A DNA stretch of 9,295 nucleotides from contig JAITSW010000096.1 of NCBI GenBank assembly GCA_031287505.1, positions 1-9,295 on the forward strand. Reading direction: 5' to 3'. Position numbers and translations under genes: made by a program. Each line of letters starts with the position of its first letter. The stretch's first letter is position 1. The notes beneath the pieces were generated by a model. The model saw only the letters and a program-made list of their open reading frames with translations, was not told the origin of the DNA and did no database searches. Source of the stretch: Propionibacteriaceae bacterium. GTDB lineage: Bacteria > Actinomycetota > Actinomycetes > Propionibacteriales > Propionibacteriaceae. Shown in pieces: positions 1 through 5,767 of the stretch.

Positions 1-2
1 CA

Positions 3-917
3 TACTACAGATGCTTCCAGAGCTTGGACGAGTGGGCTGTGCTTGCCTTACAAGGCTTGTTGGATCAAGATTCTGAGTCGGCTGCCTCTCTCATCGAGTC
101 AGTACTTCAACAGGAGCCATTGAGCCGCTCTTCCCAATCCTTGGCTCAATTGGCGGGTATTCGCTGCCGCAACATCGGCAAAGCCACCGAGATCCATGCT
201 ATGGCCATGGATTGCCCTTGCAAGACTAATTGCGATGAGCCCGAGTGGATTCGCAGGACTCAGGCATTCTCCCGTGCAATGGAAGGTGCCGGCTTGCCTT
301 ACGTTGTTCTTCGACGTTCCTGTCAGAACAGAGTCCTGCAATTGTTGCTTACCCAGCCACTCGACCCCCTGCAAGAGGCTTGTACCCGCGGTGCCCTAGG
401 AGAGAGAGTCCGTGTTCCAGACATGGGCAGACCAGTGTCTTCTGATTGGGAACTAGCCGCGTCCACGTTGCTGAAGAACAAGGAGAGTGAACCAGAAGCC
501 CTATTGGAAGCAGCATGTTTTCGTTGGTCGATCAGCGAGCGAATGATCGGGGTGGATCCTTTTTCAGCTTGGTTGGCAGCAGACCCACACTTGGATTCAT
601 TCCTTACGCAAGTGTTGTCCCAGTGTCCTGCCAAACTTCGCACTGCCCTGGCAAAGAAAGCAGGATCGCGTTTACGGTCCAGGGGTGATGCCTTCGCCGA
701 ACTCATCAAAGAACACAACCTGCAGACCAATACTCATCTCGCAACAATAACCAATCAGCTCTTAGCTGCCTCTCGGAAGCTGCCGAAACTAGCAAGCAAA
801 ATGGGCAAAGGCACTGGAACCCGGCACCGCCATATATCTGCAGGAGGCGGAGACAAAGCTGAGTACTTCGTGAGCAACAGAAAGTCGAACCGTCCACAAC
901 GGGTCGAGTGGCTCTAA
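3..917 (+). CDS. C-terminal part of an unrecognised, mostly helical protein (5' end outside the window)
   Basis: The frame is open from the left edge to the TAA at 915-917, giving 304 visible residues. The first possible internal start, a TTG at 24, has no convincing ribosome binding site, so this is more likely the tail of a longer gene than a complete one. I do not recognise the family. The visible part is mainly predicted helix without membrane segments. It has a cysteine cluster near visible residues 55-77 (Cys55, then CPCKTNC at 71-77) and a basic tail that ends in VEWL. It lies 27 bp upstream of the coiled-coil membrane protein on the same strand and is probably in the same operon. Its composition is as A+T-rich as the next three genes. 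A soluble cytoplasmic partner of the membrane pair is an inference from position only. Confidence 0.7.
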   Translation, partial: YYRCFQSLDEWAVLALQGLLDQDSESAASLIESVLQQEPLSRSSQSLAQLAGIRCRNIGKATEIHAMAMDCPCKTNCDEPEWIRRTQAFSRAMEGAGLPYVVLRRSCQNRVLQLLLTQPLDPLQEACTRGALGERVRVPDMGRPVSSDWELAASTLLKNKESEPEALLEAACFRWSISERMIGVDPFSAWLAADPHLDSFLTQVLSQCPAKLRTALAKKAGSRLRSRGDAFAELIKEHNLQTNTHLATITNQLLAASRKLPKLASKMGKGTGTRHRHISAGGGDKAEYFVSNRKSNRPQRVEWL

Positions 918-944
918 GCAGAAGCACACAAACAAGGGGGAAAC

Positions 945-2192
945 ATGACAGACAGCAACGAGACAATTCCAGTTGAAGCTGAGATCAGGCAAAGTCTACT
1001 GACACTAATCGATGAAGGATGTGTGCGCGAAAACCGGGTGTCTCAACTGACACAGCTCGCCAACGCTGTCTGGGACGAATCTAGCAAGTCTTCGCAGCCG
1101 GGAACCTGGCAGAACGTCAACCTTTCTGAAGTATTCAAGCCGGAGTCGACAATTGCCATTCCCTTATCTAGAATGCGCAAAGCTTCCCATATAATCGAGG
1201 TTCTTGCTGCAATTTGCGTCTTTTCGCCAGTCTTCTTTACCTGGAGGGCATTTTCCGACGCGTCCTATTTTTACGCATCTTCGTTGAACGCAACACCAAC
1301 ACCAACAGCAACACCAACACCTTTCATACAATCATGGGCCACAGGCTTCGATGATAAACAAGCATGGATAAATAACCTTCACGGGGTGTCTACCCTCAAT
1401 TGGATATTGATACTCATATCTGTAACGCTTGTTGCCTTAGACAGGGCAGTGTCCATAAGAGCGGATGCTTCTGAGGAGAAGAAATTCAATGAAGTCAGTT
1501 CAGAGTTGGCTGTCGCTCTTGGCAATGCGCAACTAGTCATCAATATCCATGACATCAGCAACCCCATCGAGGGACTGAAATCTCTACTAGATAGTCTCAA
1601 ACAAACGATCGGAGTCGTGAGACAACTGGTGACTGTCCATGAACAAACGAGTGCGGCGGCCGGGGAACTCAAGTCAGCGACCGGAGAGCTTAAATCGGCA
1701 ACTGAGGCACTGAATGCCTCCGCCACCAAGGTAAGTGAGAATTTGGTCGAGGGAACAACTAAAACCTTACACAGTTTCCAAACCGGGGTAGAAACCCTAG
1801 ACGATAGGCTCACGACATCATTCGAAAATACTGCCGACACGCTACAGCAAGCTGTGAAAGGTTCACTCAACCCACTGCAAAAGGCCACAGGGCGCCTCAG
1901 GGAAAGTGCCGAAAAATTGACAGGGGCTTCTTCAAGGATTGCAGAAACCTCTGTTCGTAGTGCTGATTCCCAAGAAGGAATAGCCAAAACTGTTTCCGAT
2001 CTCTCCAAATTGCATGAGGACTTGATTAGAGAAATCAATTTGTTGAAAATCACAATAACCGACTTAACTAGCAAAACCGGTAATGCTGGTAACGAACTGA
2101 CCTCTTACACCATTGCGGTGCAGGCTCAACTCACCGAATTGCAACAAATCGCAGCCGGTATTCAACGTATCGCCAATCCTCAATCATCTTAA
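945..2192 (+). CDS. Two-helix membrane protein with long cytoplasmic coiled-coil tail (possible MotA/ZorA-like partner)
   Basis: The ATG at 945 is preceded by AAGGGGG at 934-940. The 415-residue protein has an N-terminal soluble part of about 80 residues, hydrophobic helix 1 at about 82-102, and a short loop rich in Thr-Pro (TPTPTATPTP near 117-126). Hydrophobic helix 2 is at about 150-168, followed by about 245 residues with no hydrophobic segment. The tail is rich in Ala, Ser, Thr, Leu, Glu and Lys, with heptad-like spacing and internal seven-residue repeats (GELKSAT twice, then EALNASAT) near 240-260, as in chemoreceptor-type coiled coils. The basic residues beside the helices suggest both termini are inside the cell and the loop outside. 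The next gene encodes a MotB-like single-helix protein, so this may be its stator-like partner. However, MotA has four helices and ExbB or ZorA three, so homology is unproven. No HAMP or methyl-accepting signature was seen. Confidence 0.8.
   Translation: MTDSNETIPVEAEIRQSLLTLIDEGCVRENRVSQLTQLANAVWDESSKSSQPGTWQNVNLSEVFKPESTIAIPLSRMRKASHIIEVLAAICVFSPVFFTWRAFSDASYFYASSLNATPTPTATPTPFIQSWATGFDDKQAWINNLHGVSTLNWILILISVTLVALDRAVSIRADASEEKKFNEVSSELAVALGNAQLVINIHDISNPIEGLKSLLDSLKQTIGVVRQLVTVHEQTSAAAGELKSATGELKSATEALNASATKVSENLVEGTTKTLHSFQTGVETLDDRLTTSFENTADTLQQAVKGSLNPLQKATGRLRESAEKLTGASSRIAETSVRSADSQEGIAKTVSDLSKLHEDLIREINLLKITITDLTSKTGNAGNELTSYTIAVQAQLTELQQIAAGIQRIANPQSS
1292..1321 (+). repeat. Five hexamer repeats encoding the Thr-Pro loop
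   Basis: Five consecutive six-base units of AACACC type (the third is AACAGC) lie inside the coding region and encode alternating Thr and Pro in the extracytoplasmic loop between the two membrane helices. A simple repeat of whole-codon units can change loop length without a frameshift. Confidence 0.85.
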
Positions 2193-2198
2193 AGGGGG
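2191..2198 (+). promoter_or_regulatory. Ribosome binding site that fixes the start of the MotB-like gene
   Basis: AAAGGGGG overlaps the TAA stop of the preceding gene and lies 10 bases before the ATG at 2209. It favours this ATG over in-frame upstream starts such as 2113, which would lie inside the previous gene and put 32 unrelated residues ahead of the basic, membrane-inserting N-terminus. Confidence 0.65.
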
Positions 2199-2208
2199 CT
2201 GGATCCAG

Positions 2209-2790
2209 ATGCACCGCAAGAAAAGACAGAACATTTCACTGCTGATGGCGGGTTGGCTCTTTGCTGACCTGTTGCTGGCACTATTTGTGGTCGGATTGGG
2301 TTCAGAAGCTTTTGCCTATCCGATAACAACAATTATCTGGGCTCCTCAGATCATTCCATACACGCCGGCACCGGAAGAACCCAGACTTGAGCTAAAACCT
2401 ATTTGTATTAAAGTGCCCTCTGTCACAGCTAGTGCTGCCGATTCGAAGGATCTGACGAAAAAAGTCCTTGACACGCTAGATGATGATAAGAATAAGCGTT
2501 TCAATACAAGTGTAAATGACGGGGACAAGGCGGGATTGGTGTTGTTGTGGGGAGTCTCAGATTATGACAGCAAAACTGGGCAAGATTATTCTAATAAAGT
2601 CAAAGGAATTCTTGAAGGTGACACTTTCAAGTATTACAACTATTTCAAGGACTCCGCGACGCCCAGAGCCTTGTGGACGGGGATAGGTGGTCGCCCTAGT
2701 GGCCCCTGCAAGGAGTACGTCAATAAGAGGTCCGAAGGAGAGGTTATTCTCGAAATCTACTTTACCAAGAGCCGGACAAAGAATAAGTGA
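2209..2790 (+). CDS. Single-helix membrane protein with MotB/ZorB-like anchor and divergent OmpA-like outer domain
   Basis: The protein has 193 residues, starting at the ATG served by the site at 2191-2198. Residues 1-8 are basic (MHRKKRQN). A single membrane helix spans about 9-31 and contains GWLFADLLLALFVV with Asp20 inside the membrane. This resembles the helix of MotB, ZorB and ExbD/TolR, where a membrane Asp carries protons or Na+. A Pro-rich linker follows (about 38-60), then about 130 residues outside the membrane. Within these, AGLVLLWGVSDYD, a following G-x-x-YS-NKV-GIL segment, and the ending NKRSEGEVILEIYF loosely match the GHTD, helix and NRRVEI parts of OmpA-like peptidoglycan-binding domains. 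The anchor resemblance is fairly clear; the OmpA-like assignment is tentative. The gene sits between the coiled-coil membrane gene (16-bp gap) and the kinase-like gene (one-base overlap), so the three are probably co-translated. Confidence 0.72.
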   Translation: MHRKKRQNISLLMAGWLFADLLLALFVVGLGSEAFAYPITTIIWAPQIIPYTPAPEEPRLELKPICIKVPSVTASAADSKDLTKKVLDTLDDDKNKRFNTSVNDGDKAGLVLLWGVSDYDSKTGQDYSNKVKGILEGDTFKYYNYFKDSATPRALWTGIGGRPSGPCKEYVNKRSEGEVILEIYFTKSRTKNK

Positions 2791-3896
2791 TGGCCGAAAG
2801 AAAGTGGCGACGTCGATGGAGAGTGCTGCTCGTCCGGCTCAGGGATGCCCTGATCTGGCTCGGGAGAGCTCTTGTGCTACAGCTACATCGTTTCTGCAAG
2901 TTTCTCCGCGATAAGCTTTTCGGCCACAAAGAGGGGGAGCATCCCGGTGTTGTACCTCCTTACCCCAACCCACCAATCCCGAAACCCAGCAAACCGCGAT
3001 TCATTGACAGGGAAAGATACTTTTATGACTTTCCCGATGAAGAAGACCCAGCATGGCAAGGACTTCTCTTCAGAAGTTATAACAGACCAATCCCAGATTC
3101 TGCCAAGGCTTTCGCAGAAACCATCAGCATCGCGAGTGAGGTACATGACGCCATAGCTCAAGCTGGCATCACGGCTGCCTGGCCAGTAGAACTCTACAGT
3201 GACGGTGCTTCAGTCGTCGGCTATGCCATGGAAAGCCTGCCGGAGGTGTTTTTGTCAGCACAGGGAGGGACTCTCCTAGATTTTGCGCAGCGCCCTGACC
3301 TTCGCCAGCAGCATCAAGACGCTTTTTCTCAAGACGCTTTTTCTCAAGTAGACAAGTTGGAAATCATTCGTTTAGTCGGAGTTTTCCTCGATACCCTCCA
3401 CCATCATGACTGTGTATACGGCAACTTGTCCTGGCACCATATCTATTACGCGCTGCCGAGTCACGCCCAAACCCAGGTGAGACTGGCGATTCTCGATACA
3501 GCGAGCGTCCATTACATTCGCAGCCTCTTGGTGAAACGAAAAGACCTTACCAAAACTCATGGGTGGCAAGATCCACTAGCACCAGTCATTGATGGCTATA
3601 CCATCCCCGTCGGGATGGATTTAGACCGCTACCAGTTTGCGCTTCTCTTCTACCGATTGATGGCCAATGTCAAAGGTCCCCAAACTGCTGTCTTTCCTAC
3701 GGATCCAAAAGACATTGCCGCCATTCGAATAGCGCCAACACCCGGCCTTTCGCAAGAACGCCTCATCAATCTTGAAAAACTGTTGCGCAGAGCAGCAACC
3801 GGCGGCCACGGGTCACGCCCACCACTGTGCGAATGGCTGCACTACTTGGACGTTCCTTCTCACAGGATCTTGCCTATTGAACGAATTGGCCGCTGA
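2790..3896 (+). CDS. Divergent protein-kinase-like protein, probably a pseudokinase
   Basis: The start is the ATG at 2790 that shares its A with the previous stop (TGATG). A GTG one codon upstream is also possible. The 368 residues begin with a strongly basic amphipathic segment (1-46) that could lie along the membrane, then a Pro-rich linker (53-69). A kinase-like domain follows. GYAMESL at 144-150 resembles the hinge; VYGNLSWHHI at 209-218 occupies the catalytic-loop place, where related kinases read HGDLSWRNI; LAILDTAS at 232-239 replaces the DFG region; DLDRYQFALLFYRL at 277-290 matches helix F; and RPPLCEWLHYLD near 343-354 matches the RPSAxEW end. The catalytic Asp is replaced by Asn and the metal-binding Asn by His. 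No glycine-rich loop or clear VAIK lysine is visible. It may therefore act as a scaffold or sensor. The domain type resembles kinases linked to TerY/vWA and conflict-system operons. Confidence 0.75.
   Translation: MAERKWRRRWRVLLVRLRDALIWLGRALVLQLHRFCKFLRDKLFGHKEGEHPGVVPPYPNPPIPKPSKPRFIDRERYFYDFPDEEDPAWQGLLFRSYNRPIPDSAKAFAETISIASEVHDAIAQAGITAAWPVELYSDGASVVGYAMESLPEVFLSAQGGTLLDFAQRPDLRQQHQDAFSQDAFSQVDKLEIIRLVGVFLDTLHHHDCVYGNLSWHHIYYALPSHAQTQVRLAILDTASVHYIRSLLVKRKDLTKTHGWQDPLAPVIDGYTIPVGMDLDRYQFALLFYRLMANVKGPQTAVFPTDPKDIAAIRIAPTPGLSQERLINLEKLLRRAATGGHGSRPPLCEWLHYLDVPSHRILPIERIGR
3314..3348 (+). repeat. 15-bp tandem repeat within the kinase-like gene
   Basis: A 15-base unit, TCAAGACGCTTTTTC, occurs twice in perfect tandem (3314-3328, 3329-3343), followed by its first five bases. 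It duplicates the five residues QDAFS (about 176-185) in the linker before the catalytic-loop region. The frame is kept, so it is an in-frame insertion. Confidence 0.9.
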
Positions 3897-4296
3897 AAGG
3901 ATTGAACACGGACACGTCGAGTCCGTCGAAATCGGAGACATTTCGAGTGGCAACGGTCAATCCGTGTTCATAGGCGGTTGCCGCTATGAGAGAGTCGACG
4001 GCGGGAAACGTACGGGTGGCATTGAAGATACCCCAGTGGTCAGCGATAGCCAAAGTGAGAGGGAGAATATGCTCCGAGTACGTCACCTGAAGGCCGGTGA
4101 GCCACGAATCCAGGGCCTTTGCCCGAGCCGGATCGCGGTTAGCCAAGCTGGCCACGCCCCGCCGAATCTCTCCGATAGTCAATACCGAGAGGAAGATTTG
4201 ATCGGCAGTCAGCGACTTTATCCAGGCAACCACTTCAGGATGCGCCTTGGTAGCCCGCAATTCCGAAACCACGTTTGTGTCCAACAGAAAACGCAT
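3874..4296 (-). CDS. vapC: PIN-domain ribonuclease toxin, VapC/FitB type
   Basis: The 140-residue protein covers the whole PIN domain. Expected acidic residues are visible: Asp6 in MRFLLDTNVVSEL, Glu43 in TIGEIRRG, Asp101 in VDSLIAATA, and Asp122 in ATRNVSDF. These form the Mg2+ site of VapC-type RNases, which cleave specific RNAs (often tRNA or rRNA) when released from the antitoxin. The target here is unknown. The ATG at 4296 shares its A with the antitoxin stop (TAATG), typical of a translationally coupled pair; an in-frame TTG at 4308 is less likely. The 3' end overlaps the convergent kinase-like gene by 23 bp. All active-site residues are present, so the toxin is likely functional. Confidence 0.93.
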   Translation of the reverse strand: MRFLLDTNVVSELRATKAHPEVVAWIKSLTADQIFLSVLTIGEIRRGVASLANRDPARAKALDSWLTGLQVTYSEHILPLTLAIADHWGIFNATRTFPAVDSLIAATAYEHGLTVATRNVSDFDGLDVSVFNPFSGQFVQ

Positions 4297-4544
4297 TATT
4301 CGCCCCAATTGACAGACCGCATGGGAGAACGATCTCGCTCTATCGCCAGTTCATCGCTGTCAGGGCCGTCCAACAAATAGTCGACCAGGCCAACCTGCGA
4401 TTCAGTCAGTTCCTCATAGTCGCGCACGCTGAGCAAGACGCCGACGCGCTGGCCTTGACGGGTAATCCATTGCGGTTCTTCCTCAGCGCTGCGAAGAACC
4501 TGCGAGAACTTCTGCTTAGCCTCCTGAACCTGCCACACGCTCAT
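4296..4544 (-). CDS. Phd/YefM-family antitoxin, partner of the VapC toxin
   Basis: The protein has 82 residues. Residues 1-46 (MSVWQVQEAKQKFSQVL, then WITRQGQRVGVLLS and DYEEL) match the Phd/YefM N-terminal domain that dimerises and binds the operator. The C-terminal part, DELAIERDRSPMRSVNW, is the toxin-binding tail commonly paired with VapC toxins. GGAG (CTCC at 4549-4552 on the plus strand) lies a few bases before the ATG at 4542-4544. The gene overlaps vapC by one base. The palindrome just upstream suggests autorepression, as known for this family. Confidence 0.9.
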   Translation of the reverse strand: MSVWQVQEAKQKFSQVLRSAEEEPQWITRQGQRVGVLLSVRDYEELTESQVGLVDYLLDGPDSDELAIERDRSPMRSVNWGE

Positions 4545-4554
4545 ATCACTCCAA

Positions 4555-4571
4555 TCTAGACAGTCTAGACT
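4555..4571. promoter_or_regulatory. Palindromic site upstream of the antitoxin, candidate operator
   Basis: AGTCTAGACT (4562-4571) is a perfect 10-base palindrome, and a second TCTAGA lies at 4555-4560. Together they form two half-overlapping symmetric sites immediately ahead of the antitoxin ribosome binding site. Phd-type antitoxins bind short palindromes at this position, so this is the probable autoregulation site. It is inferred from position and symmetry only. Confidence 0.6.
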
Positions 4572-4578
4572 CTAACAG

Positions 4579-4584
4579 ATTCTA
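4579..4584 (-). promoter_or_regulatory. Candidate -10 element of the toxin-antitoxin operon
   Basis: On the minus strand this reads TAGAAT, close to TATAAT. A start about seven bases downstream would place the palindromes at 4555-4571 over the transcription start and leader, fitting repression by the antitoxin. No good -35 is visible. Confidence 0.35.
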
Positions 4585-4622
4585 CTCTTTTCAGGGCGCG
4601 AAACCATAGAGATCGCACATGG

Positions 4623-4628
4623 TAGAAT
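4623..4628 (+). promoter_or_regulatory. Candidate -10 element of carD
   Basis: TAGAAT lies 31 bases before the carD ATG and would give a leader of about 25 bases containing the AAGGGAG ribosome binding site at 4643-4649. No convincing -35 is seen at 16-18 bases upstream. If transcription starts here, the in-frame ATG at 4627 lies in the promoter and cannot be the start codon. Confidence 0.4.
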
Positions 4629-4659
4629 GAGTCTTTGTTGCGAAGGGAGCCCGTGCGAT

Positions 4660-5160
4660 ATGACGTTCACTGTTGGTGAAACTGTGGTTTACCCCAATCA
4701 TGGCACCGCTGTTATTGAGGCTACCGAGACTCGCAAGATCAAAGGCGAAGATCAACTTTATCTTGTTTTGCGCATTGTCGGTCAGAACGACCTCGTGGTA
4801 AGGGTACCCGCTTGCAATCTCGATCTGGTCGGCGTTCGCGATGTCGTCGACGCCGAAGGTCTAGAGCGCGTCTTCTCCGTCTTGCGCATGGAGCATGCTG
4901 AAGAGCCCACCAACTGGTCACGCCGCTATAAGGCAAATGTTGAGAAGTTGCACTCTGGCAACGTCTTGAAGGTTGCCGAGGTTGTGCGTGATTTGTGGCG
5001 TCGAGATCGCAGCCGCGGGCTTTCCGCCGGTGAGAAGCGGATGCTGGCCAAGGCTCGTCAGATTTTGGTTTCCGAATTGGCATTGGCTGAAAAGGTTGCC
5101 GAAGATCGCGCCGAGATTCTGCTCGACGAGGTACTCGCCTCCGAGCAGGCTGCCGCCTAG
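4660..5160 (+). CDS. carD: CarD-family RNA polymerase-binding transcription regulator
   Basis: The 166-residue protein is of full CarD length. The start is the ATG at 4660, served by AAGGGAG at 4643-4649; the in-frame ATG at 4627 would add 11 residues foreign to the family. Residues 1-55 are the Tudor-like polymerase-interaction domain ([19 protein letters not shown]). The rest is the helical DNA-binding part with the signature [17 protein letters not shown]. Trp86 matches the tryptophan that wedges into the -10 region of the open complex in the mycobacterial protein. In Actinobacteria, CarD binds the RNA polymerase beta subunit and stabilises open complexes, including at rRNA promoters. It is followed at 76 bp by ispF on the same strand; the carD-isp neighbourhood is conserved in many Actinobacteria. 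It marks the return to G+C-rich core chromosome. Confidence 0.95.
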   Translation: MTFTVGETVVYPNHGTAVIEATETRKIKGEDQLYLVLRIVGQNDLVVRVPACNLDLVGVRDVVDAEGLERVFSVLRMEHAEEPTNWSRRYKANVEKLHSGNVLKVAEVVRDLWRRDRSRGLSAGEKRMLAKARQILVSELALAEKVAEDRAEILLDEVLASEQAAA

Positions 5161-5236
5161 CAACCGCTTCTTGTGCCACACCCGTCGTATCATGGGTGGA
5201 TTCTCGCTTTCGGAAGAATGACATTTGGGAGGCAGG

Positions 5237-5716
5237 ATGGCTGAGCGTGTTGGAATCGGTTTTGATGCGCACGCCTACGCGCCCGACGCCCCTATGTGGT
5301 TGGCTGGCCTGTTTTTTGCGGACGAGGCAAGCGGCCTAGCCGGCCATTCTGACGGGGATGCCGCCGCCCACGCTGCCTGTGACGCCATCTTTAGCGCCAC
5401 CGGGCTAGGCGATATGGGTTCAAACTTCGGCACCGCCGACCCAGCTTGGGCGAATGCCTCTGGGGTGTCGTTCTTGAAAGAGACGGTAGCACGCGCCGCA
5501 GCCGCCGGTTTTCAAGTGGTAAACGTGGCCATCCAGATCATTGGAGAACGCCCCCGCCTTGCCGCCCGCCGCGCCGAAGCCGAATCCGTGCTTTCCGCAG
5601 CTGCCGGAGCCCCGGTAAGCGTGAGCGCCACGACCACCGACGGTTTGGGATTCACCGGCCGCGGTGAGGGGATAGCCGCAATCGCCACCGCCTTGGTAAG
5701 CGCCAAACCCCGGTAA
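5237..5716 (+). CDS. ispF: 2-C-methyl-D-erythritol 2,4-cyclodiphosphate synthase
   Basis: IspF converts 4-diphosphocytidyl-methylerythritol 2-phosphate to the 2,4-cyclodiphosphate with release of CMP, in the MEP route to isoprenoids. It works as a cytoplasmic homotrimer. The 159 residues are full family length. Metal-site residues are visible: Asp10 and His12 in GIGFDAHAY, and His45 after the HSDGD motif at 37-41. GDMGSNF at 58-64 and ATTTDGLGFTGRGEGIA near 131-147 give the CDP-binding region. Ser replaces the Lys seen before ATTT in the E. coli enzyme, which is usual in Actinobacteria. The start is the ATG at 5237 with GGGAGG at 5227-5232. It lies directly after carD; the ispD gene often found between them is absent here. 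It converges on the DUF2207 gene, 51 bp away. Confidence 0.95.
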   Translation: MAERVGIGFDAHAYAPDAPMWLAGLFFADEASGLAGHSDGDAAAHAACDAIFSATGLGDMGSNFGTADPAWANASGVSFLKETVARAAAAGFQVVNVAIQIIGERPRLAARRAEAESVLSAAAGAPVSVSATTTDGLGFTGRGEGIAAIATALVSAKPR

Positions 5717-5767
5717 AAAGCCTTCCCGTCCACACCGCCAAGCTGACTGCCACCGAGGCACCGAGGA

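Noticed and set aside
1379..2074. A 231-codon minus-strand ORF opposite the coiled-coil membrane gene
   Set aside because: It lies wholly inside a well-supported gene, its Ser/Val/Ala-rich translation mirrors the sense coiled coil, and it matches no family.
945..2192. Methyl-accepting chemotaxis receptor
   Set aside because: The coiled-coil tail is superficially similar, but the conserved hairpin-tip signature, a HAMP domain and a large ligand-binding loop are all missing.
945..3896. A standard Zorya anti-phage system
   Set aside because: No ZorC, ZorD helicase or ZorE nuclease is seen, the coiled-coil protein has two helices only, and a pseudokinase is present. Resemblance is limited to general membrane architecture.
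4627..4659. An upstream ATG as the start of carD
   Set aside because: It overlaps the probable -10 element, lacks a ribosome binding site, and adds residues not found in the family. The ATG at 4660 has AAGGGAG at good spacing.
5179..5198. A CACCC/GGGTG hairpin between carD and ispF as a terminator
   Set aside because: Only five base pairs with a 10-base loop and no T run; too weak to claim.
5751..5766. Tandem CACCGAGG repeat between ispF and the DUF2207 gene as a regulatory site
   Set aside because: Two 8-bp units in a 51-bp convergent gap with no symmetry; more likely slippage.
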